A DNA stretch of 64,000 nt, from contig NZ_NRCW01000001.1 of NCBI RefSeq assembly GCF_003130075.1, positions 186,001 to 250,000 of the forward strand. Direction: 5' to 3'. This DNA is from Aggregatibacter segnis (lineage in GTDB: Bacteria > Pseudomonadota > Gammaproteobacteria > Enterobacterales > Pasteurellaceae). Positions 1 through 9,607 of this stretch are shown piece after piece; positions within the stretch are counted from its first letter, which is position 1; the number at the start of each line of letters is the position of its first letter. Made by a program: the position numbers and the translations under genes. The notes below the pieces were generated by a model. The model saw only the letters and a list, made by a program, of their open reading frames with translations. It was not told where the DNA came from and did not search any database.

Positions 1-1535
1 GCAAAGGTTTTATGATCAAACTCTTTGCAGGCAATACACCAATCTGCATAGAGATCCAGCATTGCCATGGATTTAGGATTTTGTGCTAACACTTGTTGAA
101 GTTCGTCGTAGCTGTGCACTTGTTGAAATTCAAGTGAATTTTGAACTGCACTTTGGGTTTCTGCCGATTGTGTATGATTCTGCCATAGCCATGTTTGTAA
201 CGGCTGAGCGAGTGCTATGGCTGCGATGAGGGATACAATGCGGAAGAATAATCCGATGCCGTAGGTACGCATTTGCATGGCTAGCCAGACAAAGAAACTT
301 ACGCCGAGTAGTGCCCACAAACGCGGTTCCCAGACGGCAGGAAGAATACGGGAAAGTAAAAACACCGGTAACGCTAACATGACAAAACCAAATGCGGTTT
401 TTACGTTTTCCATCCAAGCGCCTGATTTTGGTAGAATTTTGTTGCCGAATACGGTAATCAAAATGAGTGGTAAACCCATGCCGAGGGCTAATAAATACAA
501 GGTTAACGCACCAATCACAAAATCCCCTGATTGTGCCACATACAGCAATGCACCGGAAAGTGGAGCGGAAGTGCAAGGGGATGCCACTAAACCGGCGATT
601 GCGCCCATGGCAAATACACCGAAAAAGGCACCGCTCTTTTGTTGTTGACTCAGCTGAGTCAGCTTGGTTTGTAACGACGAGGGCAGTTGTAAAGTAAAGA
701 CACCGAACATTGAAAGCGCCAGCAAGGTGAAAACAAGTGACAATCCAATTAAAACATAAGGGCTTTGTAACGCCACTTGGAACGGTAAACCGATGAGTAC
801 AACCAATAAACCCAATAAAGTATAAGTTAATGCCATGCCTTGCACATACACGAAACTTAACGCCACGGCTCGCCATGTATTACTCTGTTCTGTTCGACTA
901 CCGATTACAATGGCCGATAACAAAGGAAGCATTGGGAGTACGCAAGGCGTAAAGGCTAAACCGATACCAAGCACAAAAAACCACAACATGGCATACTTGC
1001 TCTGAAATAGGCTGTCAGCAAGTTGATTTTGTTGTGATGATAAAACATCTGAATTTCCTGCCGCACTTTGTAATTCATCCGTTTTCAGTTGCGCGGTCAT
1101 AGCCACTTGTGGAATTTCACCGAGTATAAATTGTTTGATTTCTGGCGGATAGCAAAAGCCTTGGGTGCAACCTTGGTAGGTAACGTCTAAAAGATCTTGT
1201 GGAGCCTTATTCGCTAAAGGCAACTTAAGGGCGAGTTGGCGCTTGAAAATATTTACTGTGCCGAAATAAGGATCTTGATATTGTTCCGCAGTGCTTAAAA
1301 ATTGCGGTTGAACATCAATTGGCTGGCCGTTAAGCGAAAATTCCAGTTTGTCTTGGTAAAGATAGTAATTGTCGATAATTTGCCAATTTAACAAAATCGT
1401 TTCATCTTGCTGTTCTGCATGAAGCTGAAATGCTTGATCCACCGGTAAAAATTTCGGTTTATTATTGAAGAGATCTGCTGCTTGTAGGCTCAATGTTGTG
1501 AGTAAACAGAACGCGAGAAGAAGATATTTTTTCAT
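1..1535 (-). CDS. dsbD: Thiol:disulfide interchange protein DsbD (C-terminus cut by window edge)
   Basis: DsbD carries electrons from cytoplasmic thioredoxin across the inner membrane to periplasmic DsbC, DsbE and DsbG. About 511 codons are visible. They begin with a signal peptide (residues 1-19) and an N-terminal periplasmic domain with a cysteine pair near residues 123 and 128. The spacing is CX4C, where the E. coli protein, as I recall it, has CX5C. A multi-spanning membrane domain follows, containing TPCVLPMLP and SPCTSAP with the two membrane cysteines. The C-terminal thioredoxin-like domain is reached (WCIACK) before the gene runs off at base 1. The start is the only ATG that gives a signal peptide. 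It is divergent from the gene at 1689. The family call is firm; the 3' end is unseen. Confidence 0.95.
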   Translation of the reverse strand, partial: MKKYLLLAFCLLTTLSLQAADLFNNKPKFLPVDQAFQLHAEQQDETILLNWQIIDNYYLYQDKLEFSLNGQPIDVQPQFLSTAEQYQDPYFGTVNIFKRQLALKLPLANKAPQDLLDVTYQGCTQGFCYPPEIKQFILGEIPQVAMTAQLKTDELQSAAGNSDVLSSQQNQLADSLFQSKYAMLWFFVLGIGLAFTPCVLPMLPLLSAIVIGSRTEQSNTWRAVALSFVYVQGMALTYTLLGLLVVLIGLPFQVALQSPYVLIGLSLVFTLLALSMFGVFTLQLPSSLQTKLTQLSQQQKSGAFFGVFAMGAIAGLVASPCTSAPLSGALLYVAQSGDFVIGALTLYLLALGMGLPLILITVFGNKILPKSGAWMENVKTAFGFVMLALPVFLLSRILPAVWEPRLWALLGVSFFVWLAMQMRTYGIGLFFRIVSLIAAIALAQPLQTWLWQNHTQSAETQSAVQNSLEFQQVHSYDELQQVLAQNPKSMAMLDLYADWCIACKEFDHKTF

Positions 1536-1688
1536 AAGATACAGTGATGATTTTCCATAAAATGGGGCACATTCTAGCACTACAGAAAACAAATTGCTGT
1601 AAAATATCTCGCCTTATGGTCGCGTTTTTTGTGAAATAAATTCACAGTGAGCCGACTTTATACGAAGTCATATTATTGAGGGAATAAA

Positions 1689-2249
1689 ATGAATATCACC
1701 GTTTATTGTGGTGCGGCATTGGGAAATGTGCCGGCATATCAGCAGGCAACAATTGAGTTAGGTAAATGGCTTGCACAACATCATCATCGATTGATTTATG
1801 GTGGTGGCAAAGTAGGACTCATGGGACTGTTGGCAGATACCGTATTATCTCATGGTGGGGAAGTGATAGGCGTGATTCCGGCATTTTTACGAGAAAGGGA
1901 AGTCGCGCACAGTGGTTGTACAGAAATTATCGTGGTCAATTCTATGGCGGAACGGAAAGCAAAGATGTTGGCATTTGCTGATGCTTGTATTGCGTTGCCT
2001 GGTGGACCGGGAACACTAGAAGAAATCTGTGAAGTGTATTCTTGGTCGCGTATTGGGCAAAATCCTCATCCTTGTATTTTATTTAACCAAGACGGTTTTT
2101 ATGAACCGCTCAGAAACATGTATCAAAGCATGGTAAGTGAGGGATTCTTGAGTCAAACACATTTTGACAAATTGTTATTCAGTACAGATCTTCTTGAAAT
2201 AGAACAGTTTATTAAATCCTATCAAGCACCTGAAATAAGAACTTATTAG
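1689..2249 (+). CDS. LOG-family (TIGR00730) Rossmann-fold nucleotide phosphoribohydrolase
   Basis: This is a 186-residue protein of the LOG/lysine-decarboxylase-like family, whose studied members hydrolyse nucleoside 5'-monophosphates, including cytokinin riboside monophosphate, to base and ribose 5-phosphate. The diagnostic PGGPGTLEE motif lies at about residues 104-112. The conserved SMAERKAKM stretch lies at about 85-93 and a glycine-rich YGGGKVGLMG loop near 37-46. The length is typical. A GAGGGAATAAA ribosome binding site precedes the ATG. It stands alone between dsbD (divergent) and the L31B gene, with a USS just after its stop. The physiological substrate in bacteria is unsettled, so no gene symbol is given. 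Confidence 0.88.
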   Translation: MNITVYCGAALGNVPAYQQATIELGKWLAQHHHRLIYGGGKVGLMGLLADTVLSHGGEVIGVIPAFLREREVAHSGCTEIIVVNSMAERKAKMLAFADACIALPGGPGTLEEICEVYSWSRIGQNPHPCILFNQDGFYEPLRNMYQSMVSEGFLSQTHFDKLLFSTDLLEIEQFIKSYQAPEIRTY

Positions 2250-2396
2250 GTTTTTATTAAAGTGCGGTCGAAAATAACATTGTTTTTTATAAAAATTAAT
2301 TAGGCATCTTGGGTGCTTTTCTAAGTTGTTTTTGCTTATGTAAAGCTTGATTCAACACTTTTTTTCTACTATCTTATTTTTCTAATTAAAATAAGT

Positions 2397-2425
2397 TTGC
2401 TTGGACAGCGTTTTTTGTGTAACAT
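2397..2425 (+). promoter_or_regulatory. Predicted promoter of rpmE2-rpmJ2
   Basis: TTGCTT at 2397-2402 and TAACAT at 2420-2425 are separated by 17 bases, ending 43 bases before the L31B start codon. This is a sigma70-like arrangement read by eye; no transcription start is known. Confidence 0.45.
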
Positions 2426-2438
2426 GGCGCGCATTGTT
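2421..2438. promoter_or_regulatory. Imperfect palindrome overlapping the rpmE2 promoter, possible operator
   Basis: AACATGGCGCGCATTGTT matches its own reverse complement at 14 of 18 positions and overlaps the predicted -10 element. Genes for zinc-free L31/L36 paralogues are commonly repressed by Zur. However, the arms here (AACA...TGTT) have the opposite polarity to the enterobacterial Zur consensus as I know it, so the assignment is only a guess. Confidence 0.3.
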
Positions 2439-2468
2439 ATTTTTCATCAAGAAATAAGGTTGTGTAAA

Positions 2469-2735
2469 ATGAAAAAAGGGATTCATCCGGAAAATTATCG
2501 TACCGTTCTTTTTTATGATTCCAATGCTAAGCAAGGCTTTTTGATTCGCTCTTGTGCCAGAACCACAAACACCATGAAGTGGGAAGATGGCAAAGAATAT
2601 CCGGTATTTATGTGTGATACGTCCTCGGCATCACATCCATTTTATACCGGTAAAGTTAGACAAGTTGCCAATGAAGGGCGTGCAAGCGATTTTGCTAATC
2701 GTTATGGCAAGTTCGGCATTTTCAAATCGAAATAA
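2469..2735 (+). CDS. rpmE2: 50S ribosomal protein L31 type B (zinc-free form)
   Basis: This 88-residue protein resembles RpmE2/YkgM, the alternative L31 of the large ribosomal subunit. It starts [11 protein letters not shown] and contains [17 protein letters not shown] and SHPFYTGK. Type A L31 carries four zinc-ligand cysteines. Here only two scattered cysteines remain (about residues 29 and 49), the C-minus pattern. The start at 2469 is chosen because it matches the family; an upstream in-frame TTG at 2397 would overlap the promoter. It is followed nine bases later by the matching L36 variant, so the two form a zinc-sparing pair. In other bacteria such pairs are induced by zinc starvation, releasing zinc from ribosomes. 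Confidence 0.95.
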   Translation: MKKGIHPENYRTVLFYDSNAKQGFLIRSCARTTNTMKWEDGKEYPVFMCDTSSASHPFYTGKVRQVANEGRASDFANRYGKFGIFKSK

Positions 2736-2744
2736 GGAATGTTT

Positions 2745-2885
2745 ATGCAAGTTTTATCTTCATTAAAAACAGCAAAAACTCGCCATCCTGGTTGTAAAGT
2801 CGTGCGTCGTCATGGCGTCGTATATGTGATTTGTAAAGAAAACCCGCGTTTTAAAGCGCGTCAAGGTGGTAAGAAAAAACGTTGA
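2745..2885 (+). CDS. rpmJ2: 50S ribosomal protein L36 type B (zinc-free form)
   Basis: This 46-residue basic protein begins [16 protein letters not shown], contains the [10 protein letters not shown] block typical of L36 and ends GGKKKR. Canonical L36 is about 38 residues with a CCCH zinc ribbon. This one keeps only two cysteines (about residues 17 and 30) and has the longer YkgO-like C-terminus. It lies nine bases after rpmE2, behind an AAGGAATG ribosome binding site, so the two are almost certainly co-transcribed. A strong terminator follows at 2926. The role is in the large ribosomal subunit, probably when zinc is scarce (family knowledge, not shown by the sequence). Confidence 0.93.
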   Translation: MQVLSSLKTAKTRHPGCKVVRRHGVVYVICKENPRFKARQGGKKKR

Positions 2886-2925
2886 TTTCTCTCCTACTTT
2901 AGCTTTGTGTGTAACTTTAGCGAGT

Positions 2926-2958
2926 CCTTCAATAACGTTGTTTATTGAAGGATTTTTT
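2926..2958 (+). terminator. Rho-independent terminator after rpmJ2
   Basis: CCTTCAATAA (2926-2935) pairs perfectly with TTATTGAAGG (2942-2951) across a six-base loop and is followed by ATTTTTTAT. It ends the L31B-L36B unit before the arcA control region. Confidence 0.85.
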
Positions 2959-2973
2959 ATTTGTCGAATCCTG

Positions 2974-3003
2974 TTGATTTTATGATATAGATCATAAAAT
3001 CAA
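2974..3003. promoter_or_regulatory. 13-bp perfect palindrome upstream of arcA, FNR- or CRP-like operator
   Basis: TTGATTTTATGAT (2974-2986) and ATCATAAAATCAA (2991-3003) are exact reverse complements around a four-base spacer. The core TGAT-N4-ATCA fits the FNR consensus TTGAT-N4-ATCAA except for the outermost base on each side. As TATGA-N6-TCATA it also resembles a CRP site. The centre is about 80 bases before the predicted arcA transcription start, a usual class I activator position. Confidence 0.6.
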
Positions 3004-3034
3004 ATGCGAATAAATTCTCATTTAATCGTTTTTG

Positions 3035-3063
3035 TTGTTACAATAATGTTGCAATTATAAAAT
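3035..3063 (+). promoter_or_regulatory. Predicted arcA promoter
   Basis: TTGTTA (3035-3040) and TAAAAT (3058-3063) are 17 bases apart, in an AT-rich region, ending 65 bases before the arcA start codon. Confidence 0.45.
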
Positions 3064-3128
3064 TCAGGCTATGTGTTGTCGAATAACTGAATACCGAAGT
3101 AATAACTAAGAAAATGAAGGATTTGCTA

Positions 3129-3833
3129 ATGCAAACACCACAAATTTTAATTGTTGAAGATGAAACGATTACCAGAAATACATTAAAAAGCATTTTTGAA
3201 GCCGAAGGATATGATGTTTTTGAAGCGGCTGACGGTTCCCAAATGCACCGAATTCTAGAAACAGAAGACATTAATTTGGTCATTATGGATATTAATTTGC
3301 CAGGGAAAAATGGTTTAATGCTTGCCCGCGAATTGCGTGAGAATGCAGACATCGCGCTGATGTTTTTAACCGGTCGGGATAATGAAGTGGATAAAATTCT
3401 CGGCTTGGAAATTGGGGCCGATGATTACATTACTAAACCGTTTAATCCACGTGAATTAACGATTCGTGCACGTAATTTATTACAGCGTACAATGCAGGAA
3501 AATCAGCGTGCTCATCAAATCGAACAATATAAATTTAATGGTTGGACATTAGATTTAAATAGTCGTACTTTGGTTACGCCGGAAGGCGAAGAGCGTAAGC
3601 TACCGCGCAGTGAATTTCGTGCCATGTTGCATTTCTGCGAAAATCCGGGAAAAATTCAAACCCGTGAAGAATTATTGAAAAAAATGACAGGACGCGAACT
3701 TAAGCCTCAAGATCGCACGGTGGACGTCACGATTCGCCGTATTCGAAAACATTTTGAAGATCATCCGGATACACCGGAAATCATCACGACTATTCACGGA
3801 GAAGGTTATCGCTTCTGTGGAGAGTTAGAATAA
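3129..3833 (+). CDS. arcA: Two-component response regulator ArcA
   Basis: ArcA is the DNA-binding regulator of the ArcAB system, which represses aerobic respiration genes and activates cytochrome bd when oxygen is low. The 234-residue protein has an N-terminal receiver domain with acidic pocket EDE (10-12), phospho-acceptor D54 in VIMDINLPG and the TKPFNP lysine. A C-terminal OmpR-type winged helix ends [11 protein letters not shown]. Identity to the enterobacterial protein is evident over the whole length. The start [12 protein letters not shown] is preferred over the in-frame ATG at 3114, which serves as part of its AAGGA ribosome binding site. The cyd operon, a classic ArcA target, lies at 29.3 kb in this window. 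Confidence 0.97.
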   Translation: MQTPQILIVEDETITRNTLKSIFEAEGYDVFEAADGSQMHRILETEDINLVIMDINLPGKNGLMLARELRENADIALMFLTGRDNEVDKILGLEIGADDYITKPFNPRELTIRARNLLQRTMQENQRAHQIEQYKFNGWTLDLNSRTLVTPEGEERKLPRSEFRAMLHFCENPGKIQTREELLKKMTGRELKPQDRTVDVTIRRIRKHFEDHPDTPEIITTIHGEGYRFCGELE

Positions 3834-3837
3834 AGGG

Positions 3838-3866
3838 AATCAGCGCATTGGGCGCTGATTTTTTTA
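3838..3866 (+). terminator. Rho-independent terminator of arcA
   Basis: AATCAGCGC (3838-3846) pairs exactly with GCGCTGATT (3852-3860) across ATTGG, then a T-rich tail. It starts four bases after the arcA stop codon. Confidence 0.9.
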
Positions 3867-4010
3867 TCCCCAAAGAAAAAAGTGCGGTGGTTTTTTGGCC
3901 ATTTTTACGTAAAGGAAATGACCGGGTACATTTCACTCCTTAATAGTATTAAAAATCAACAAGTTGCTCTTATTGCCAAGCGGGAGACAAATTATCCTTA
4001 TTGTGTACTT

Positions 4011-4039
4011 TTGCTATCTTTGTGTGGATTCGGTAGAAT
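4011..4039 (+). promoter_or_regulatory. Predicted smpB promoter
   Basis: TTGCTA (4011-4016) and TAGAAT (4034-4039) are separated by exactly 17 bases, ending 33 bases before the smpB ATG. The same TTGCTA-17-TA(G/A)AAT layout recurs before rplU and ybgC in this window. Confidence 0.55.
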
Positions 4040-4072
4040 GTGCGCCAATTTATGTTTAATTTCCAATAATAT

Positions 4073-4555
4073 ATGACCAAGAAAAAAGTAAAATCCGGTT
4101 CTAATACGATCGCGTTAAATAAGCGCGCGAGACACGATTATTTTATTGAAGATGAAATTGAGGCTGGTCTTGAATTGCAAGGCTGGGAAGTGAAATCTAT
4201 GCGCGCCGGCAAAGCAAATTTAAGTGATAGTTATGTTATTTTTAAAAATGGTGAAGCTTTTTTATTTGGTGCGAGTATTCAACCCTTAAGCGTAGCATCA
4301 ACCCATGTGGTGTGTGACCCAACTCGAACCCGTAAATTATTGCTGAAACAACGTGAATTGGATTCTTTATTTGGCAAAGCAAATCGTGATGGATTTACGT
4401 TAATTGCCCTTTCTCTATATTGGAAAGGTGCGTGGGCAAAAGTCAAAATTGGTTTAGCGAAGGGTAAGAAACAACAGGATAAGCGAGAAGATATTAAAGA
4501 ACGTGAGTGGAAAGTAGCAAAAGAACGAATCATGAAAAATGCGCGAAAAGGCTAG
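4073..4555 (+). CDS. smpB: SsrA-binding protein SmpB
   Basis: SmpB is the tmRNA partner needed for trans-translation, the rescue of stalled ribosomes. The 160-residue protein shows the family signature [21 protein letters not shown], the [14 protein letters not shown] strand and the basic C-terminal tail [12 protein letters not shown] that enters the mRNA channel. Length is standard. There is no clear Shine-Dalgarno sequence, but the ATG directly precedes the conserved [14 protein letters not shown] start. The tmRNA gene itself is not in the window. It converges on obgE with a USS-derived hairpin between them. Confidence 0.97.
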   Translation: MTKKKVKSGSNTIALNKRARHDYFIEDEIEAGLELQGWEVKSMRAGKANLSDSYVIFKNGEAFLFGASIQPLSVASTHVVCDPTRTRKLLLKQRELDSLFGKANRDGFTLIALSLYWKGAWAKVKIGLAKGKKQQDKREDIKEREWKVAKERIMKNARKG

Positions 4556-4575
4556 TTTTCTCTGCGGTAATTTAT

Positions 4576-4621
4576 AAAAAAGTACGGTCAAAAAACACGT
4601 AGATTTTTGACCGCACTTTTT
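4576..4621. terminator. USS-pair hairpin between smpB and obgE (bidirectional)
   Basis: A USS with one mismatch (AAGTACGGT) and its complementary partner ACCGCACTT sit in inverted orientation. With their flanking A and T runs they form a stem of about 18 bp with a short loop. It lies between two convergent stop codons and can terminate both. Confidence 0.75.
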
Positions 4622-4629
4622 ATATCAGA

Positions 4630-5802
<1,173 letters not shown>

Positions 5803-5829
5803 TCAACTTCTCCAAAATACTGAAAATTA

Positions 5830-6756
5830 CTACCGCACTTTTGGGCGAGCAGAGAATAACTTGTGCCCGATGGCGGATAAAATTGCCCCGCATACTACAA
5901 TAAACGCACCGATATAGCTAATAGTATTTAGTTCAGGGGCGGCAAAATCTGTTGGGTCGATATAGTGGGCAAGGTGCGCAAATAAAATAGTAAACAACGG
6001 AACCAAGGTAATGACCACACTGACTTTTGACACTTCCCAACGATTTAATGCTTCAGCATAAGCACCATAACCAAATAGCGTATTTAAACAACAGTAAATT
6101 AAGCAACCAAGGCTGATAGGCGTTAAGCCTTGTACTTGTGAAAATTTAGCAAAGGGCGTAAAGACAAGGGTGCAACCAAAATAGATCATCAGCAAAATTT
6201 GTTGTGAGCTGAATTTTCTTAGCATGAGTTTTTGTGCCATGCCGTAAGCAACCCATATTAAAGATGCGCTAATACTGAGAAAAACGCCGGTGGAGTAGGC
6301 ATTTAGTCCGCTGAAGATTGCTAAGCGATCATTAAAAAAGAAGCCTAAGCCGATGGTTAATAAGACCAAACCGATTTTTTGGTGTAACCCTAATTTTTCT
6401 TTAAAAATCACAACACCGCAAATGAGCATACCAAAAGAGGATAAATGGATAAAAATTTGTGCAATGGAAGGTTCAATGTAATTGAGTGAGCTATTAAATA
6501 AGAAAAAGTTACCGGCTAATCCTAGTACGCCAATCATAACTAAACTGCTGTAGTAACCCAGTTTTGATGTGTTGGGCAATGCTTTTTTGTAGCCAAGGAG
6601 TAAAAATAAAACAATACTGGCAACAATAAAGCGATACCAAACAATGGTTTCCACATTCATGGCTGAAACCACTTGCTTTAACGCAATAGGCAAAGAGCCC
6701 CATGCCATTGCGGTAATGAGGGCAAAAAGAAAACCTAACATGGGTTGTTGTTTCAT
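5830..6756 (-). CDS. EamA/DMT-superfamily inner-membrane transporter
   Basis: This 308-residue protein has about ten predicted membrane helices in two EamA repeats. The first includes ITAMAWGSLPIALKQVV near the N-terminus; the second includes ISASLIWVAYGMAQK. The substrate is unknown; relatives export metabolites or amino acids. The start MKQQPMLGFLF is preferred over an ATG 27 bases upstream, because that one lies inside the rpmA terminator hairpin. The position between rpmA and obgE is the same in H. influenzae, where the gene is also uncharacterised. A USS follows the start of the intergenic region to obgE. Confidence 0.88.
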   Translation of the reverse strand: MKQQPMLGFLFALITAMAWGSLPIALKQVVSAMNVETIVWYRFIVASIVLFLLLGYKKALPNTSKLGYYSSLVMIGVLGLAGNFFLFNSSLNYIEPSIAQIFIHLSSFGMLICGVVIFKEKLGLHQKIGLVLLTIGLGFFFNDRLAIFSGLNAYSTGVFLSISASLIWVAYGMAQKLMLRKFSSQQILLMIYFGCTLVFTPFAKFSQVQGLTPISLGCLIYCCLNTLFGYGAYAEALNRWEVSKVSVVITLVPLFTILFAHLAHYIDPTDFAAPELNTISYIGAFIVVCGAILSAIGHKLFSARPKVR

Positions 6757-6767
6757 GATTTTACCTA

Positions 6768-6792
6768 CAAAAAAGCCCTGCATGAGCAGGGC
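6768..6792 (-). terminator. Terminator after rpmA
   Basis: GCCCTGC (6775-6781) and GCAGGGC (6786-6792) form a perfect seven-pair stem with a four-base loop. On the minus strand they are followed by TTTTTTGTAGG. It separates rplU-rpmA from the EamA gene. Confidence 0.85.
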
Positions 6793-6813
6793 GTTTTATT
6801 CTGTTTTATAAAA

Positions 6814-7071
6814 TTATTCAGTAACAATACTTACGTATTTACGGCTTTTCTCGCCTTTTACTTCAAATTTTACTTTACCATCGGCTGTCGCGAATAAGGT
6901 GTGGTCACGTCCCATTCCAACGTTGTTGCCCGCGTGGAATTTAGTACCACGTTGACGAACGATGATGCTACCTGCTAATACAGATTCACCACCGAAACGT
7001 TTAACACCAAGACGTTTAGCTTCAGAATCACGACCGTTACGAGTTGAACCACCAGCTTTTTTAGTTGCCAT
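6814..7071 (-). CDS. rpmA: 50S ribosomal protein L27
   Basis: This 85-residue L27 of the peptidyl-transferase region starts [20 protein letters not shown], the invariant N-terminus that reaches the P site. It continues with [22 protein letters not shown]. There is no N-terminal extension needing protease cleavage. It lies 20 bases after rplU, as in nearly all bacteria, with a GAGGAGAT ribosome binding site. Confidence 0.98.
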
Positions 7072-7091
7072 CTACTTGATCTCCTCTGAAA

Positions 7092-7403
7092 TTATGCTTG
7101 AATCCCAGTGATTTTCACTTCTGTGAACCACTGACGATGACCTTGTTGTTTACGGCTGTGTTTGCGACGACGGAATTTAACGATTTTAATTTTATCGCCA
7201 CGACCTTGCGCTACAACTTCAGCCACTACTTTTGCACCAGCAACTACTGGGGCACCGATTTTAACATCTTCACCATTAACGACCATCAACACTGAATCGA
7301 ATTCAACTGTTGCGCCAGTTGCAAGTTCAAGTTTTTCTAAACGAACGACTTGACCTTCGCTTACTCGGTGTTGTTTACCGCCACTTTGGAAAACTGCGTA
7401 CAT
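7092..7403 (-). CDS. rplU: 50S ribosomal protein L21
   Basis: This 103-residue protein starts [18 protein letters not shown] and ends with [13 protein letters not shown], with the basic [16 protein letters not shown] stretch that contacts 23S rRNA. An upstream in-frame ATG would add 15 unconserved residues and is rejected; a GGAG motif lies just before the chosen ATG. It heads the rplU-rpmA operon and is divergent from ispB, the usual gammaproteobacterial layout. Confidence 0.97.
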   Translation of the reverse strand: MYAVFQSGGKQHRVSEGQVVRLEKLELATGATVEFDSVLMVVNGEDVKIGAPVVAGAKVVAEVVAQGRGDKIKIVKFRRRKHSRKQQGHRQWFTEVKITGIQA

Positions 7404-7474
7404 AAATACTCCGCTATAATTGTGCTCTAATGTTGTTTCATTTCGCACATAAAATTCATATAAATAGGGCGCAA

Positions 7475-7503
7475 ATTCTACGTAAAAATTTAGGGGATAG
7501 CAA
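7475..7503 (-). promoter_or_regulatory. Predicted rplU promoter
   Basis: Read on the minus strand, TTGCTA (7503-7498) and TAGAAT (7480-7475) are 17 bases apart, with the -10 element about 70 bases before the L21 start codon. Confidence 0.55.
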
Positions 7504-7644
7504 GAACTTATTTACGATAAAATAAAAAAATTGGCAATTTAGGTAGTTTAATTTCAGAAAGGGGGAAAAATCGGGTAGAATCAACCGCACTTTCGTTTTG
7601 AATTTCATCTACTTCCCCTAATTTTAAGTGGCTTAATTATAGAA

Positions 7645-8634
7645 ATGAATACAACAAACTTAATGGATATGAATGCAATCCAGGCGTTAAGCCAAGCGGA
7701 TATGCAAAAAGTGAACGAATCGATTTTAGCCCAACTTAACTCAGATGTGGTGCTGATTAATCAATTAGGATTCTACATTGTGCAAGGCGGTGGCAAACGC
7801 ATTCGTCCCTTAATTGCTGTGTTGGCGGCAAGAGCTTTAGGTTTTGAAGGACAAAAAGCCATTACCTGTGCCACCTTTGTGGAATTTATTCATACAGCGT
7901 CTTTGCTGCACGATGATGTTGTGGATGAATCAGATATGCGTCGTGGGCGTGCTACGGCAAATGCAGAATTTGGTAATGCCGCAAGCGTGTTGGTGGGGGA
8001 TTTTATTTATACCCGCGCCTTCCAATTGGTTGCTCAGCTGGAATCCTTAAAAATTTTGCGCATTATGGCGGATGCCACTAATGTGTTGGCAGAAGGCGAA
8101 GTACAACAGCTAATGAACGTTAATGATCCGCAAACCAGTGAAGAGAATTACATGCGGGTGATTTACAGCAAAACCGCCCGTTTATTTGAAGTGGCAGCAC
8201 AGGCAGCGGCAATTATTGCTGGCGGCAGTGAGGCGCAGGAACAGGCGCTGCAAAGTTATGGACGTTATCTCGGCACGGCATTCCAGTTAGTGGATGATGT
8301 GTTAGATTACAGCGCTAATGCTAAGGCCTTAGGGAAAAATGTGGGCGATGATTTAGCCGAAGGCAAACCGACCCTTCCTTTATTACATGCGATGCACCAC
8401 GGCAATGCACAACAAGCCGCGTTAATTCGCGAAGCCATCGAACAAGGTGGGAAACGTGAGGCCATTGATGAGGTGTTAGCTATTATGGCAGAACATAAAT
8501 CTCTTGATTACGCAATGGATCGTGCTAAACAAGAAGCGCAAAAAGCCGTTGATGCAATTCAAGTTTTGCCGGAAAGCGAATATAAACAAGCGTTGATTTC
8601 TTTGGCATATTTATCTGTAGATAGAAACTATTAA
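7645..8634 (+). CDS. ispB: Octaprenyl diphosphate synthase
   Basis: This trans-polyprenyl synthase makes the side chain of ubiquinone and menaquinone from FPP and IPP. The 329-residue protein has the first aspartate-rich motif [11 protein letters not shown] (about 88-97), the GGGKRIRP substrate site (48-55) and the second motif LVDDVLDY (about 217-224). Homology with enterobacterial IspB starts around the MDMNAIQAL segment, so ATGs at codons 7 or 9 are alternative starts; the ribosome binding site is weak for all. It overlaps functionally with the quinol oxidase genes at 29 kb, which consume the quinols. queH follows one base after the stop. Confidence 0.95.
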   Translation: MNTTNLMDMNAIQALSQADMQKVNESILAQLNSDVVLINQLGFYIVQGGGKRIRPLIAVLAARALGFEGQKAITCATFVEFIHTASLLHDDVVDESDMRRGRATANAEFGNAASVLVGDFIYTRAFQLVAQLESLKILRIMADATNVLAEGEVQQLMNVNDPQTSEENYMRVIYSKTARLFEVAAQAAAIIAGGSEAQEQALQSYGRYLGTAFQLVDDVLDYSANAKALGKNVGDDLAEGKPTLPLLHAMHHGNAQQAALIREAIEQGGKREAIDEVLAIMAEHKSLDYAMDRAKQEAQKAVDAIQVLPESEYKQALISLAYLSVDRNY

Positions 8635-8635
8635 G

Positions 8636-9364
8636 ATGACAGAACAACAATCTCAAAGTGCGGTCGGTTTTCAACATAAAACACGCAAACAAAAAACGCG
8701 TAAAGATCCGAATGCACCATTTATTCGTGAAAAATTGGAATTGCCCGAAGGACACAATAAACTTCTTTTGCATTCCTGTTGTGCGCCTTGCTCGGGTGAG
8801 GTGATGGAAGCCATTTTGGCATCCGATATTGAATTTACGATTTATTTCTACAACCCGAACATTCATCCGTTAAAAGAATATTTAATTCGCAAAGAAGAAA
8901 ATATTCGTTTTGCGCAAAAATTTGGTATTCCGTTTATTGATGCCGACTATGATCGTCAAGAATGGTTTGATCGTGCCAAAGGCATGGAATGGGAGCCGGA
9001 ACGCGGCATTCGTTGCACCATGTGTTTTGATATGCGTTTTGAAAAAGCCGCTGAATATGCTCATGAGCACGGTTTCCCGGTATTCACCAGTTGCCTTGGT
9101 ATTTCCCGCTGGAAAGACATGGAGCAAATTAACGGTTGTGGTCATCGCGCGGCAGAAAAATATGACGATGTGATCTATTGGGATTATAACTGGCGTAAAG
9201 AAGGTGGCTCACAACGGATGATTGAAATCAGTAAACGCGAGCGTTTTTATCAGCAAGAATATTGCGGTTGCGTTTATTCTTTGCGTGATAGTAATAAATG
9301 GCGCGAACAAACCGGTCGTCAAAAAATTGAAATCGGTAAACTTTATTACTCACCGAATCAGTAA
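8636..9364 (+). CDS. queH: Epoxyqueuosine reductase QueH
   Basis: QueH (formerly DUF208) carries out the last step of tRNA queuosine synthesis, reducing epoxyqueuosine without cobalamin, and replaces QueG. The 242-residue protein has the HSCCAPCSG cysteine cluster (about 46-54), [14 protein letters not shown] near 125, the [10 protein letters not shown] motif, and EYCGCVYS near the C-terminus, all expected iron-sulfur and zinc ligands. It begins one base after ispB and is probably translationally coupled to it. A USS in the reading frame encodes part of its poorly conserved N-terminus. tgt and queA, acting earlier in the same pathway, lie at 56-59 kb. Confidence 0.93.
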   Translation: MTEQQSQSAVGFQHKTRKQKTRKDPNAPFIREKLELPEGHNKLLLHSCCAPCSGEVMEAILASDIEFTIYFYNPNIHPLKEYLIRKEENIRFAQKFGIPFIDADYDRQEWFDRAKGMEWEPERGIRCTMCFDMRFEKAAEYAHEHGFPVFTSCLGISRWKDMEQINGCGHRAAEKYDDVIYWDYNWRKEGGSQRMIEISKRERFYQQEYCGCVYSLRDSNKWREQTGRQKIEIGKLYYSPNQ

Positions 9365-9386
9365 GTCATTCCATGTATTGATGAAT

Positions 9387-9447
9387 GGCAGATAAATTTC
9401 AGGCGAAGCTTGCTTTTCTAGGGTGTTTTATCTGCCTTTTCTTTTTT
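9387..9447 (+). terminator. Probable terminator after queH
   Basis: GGCAGATAAA (9387-9396) pairs with TTTATCTGCC (9427-9436) across about 30 bases, followed by TTTTCTTTTTT. The loop is long, but the stem and T-run are good. Confidence 0.6.
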
Positions 9448-9607
9448 CCCCTTCTTTATCCATTTTTATGCACGTTAGGGCGCACTGTTCCTACCTCCAA
9501 CAGGTAAAAATCTCCGAAAAATCTGCTTTTTTACTAGCGATGAAAAGCGCAACTCGGTAGAATAACCAGTCAATTTTCATGAACCATTAGAGTAAATTTT
9601 AGCCAGT

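Noticed and set aside
130-876. Long minus-strand frame of 248 codons
   Set aside because: It lies in another frame of dsbD; the dsbD frame has signal peptide, membrane motifs and cysteines.
1630-1646. CRP-like inverted repeat TGTGAA-N5-TTCACA upstream of the LOG-family gene
   Set aside because: The spacing is one base too long for a CRP site (TGTGA-N7-TCACA instead of N6), and no other feature supports it.
2421-2438. Firm call of a Zur box before rpmE2
   Set aside because: The palindrome arms have opposite polarity to the Zur consensus and four mismatched positions; kept only as a possible operator.
3882-4076. 64-codon frame between arcA and smpB
   Set aside because: It begins at a USS, has no family resemblance, and overlaps the smpB promoter and start.
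6757-6783. Upstream start of the EamA transporter
   Set aside because: The ATG lies within the rpmA terminator hairpin; the ATG at 6756 fits the family.
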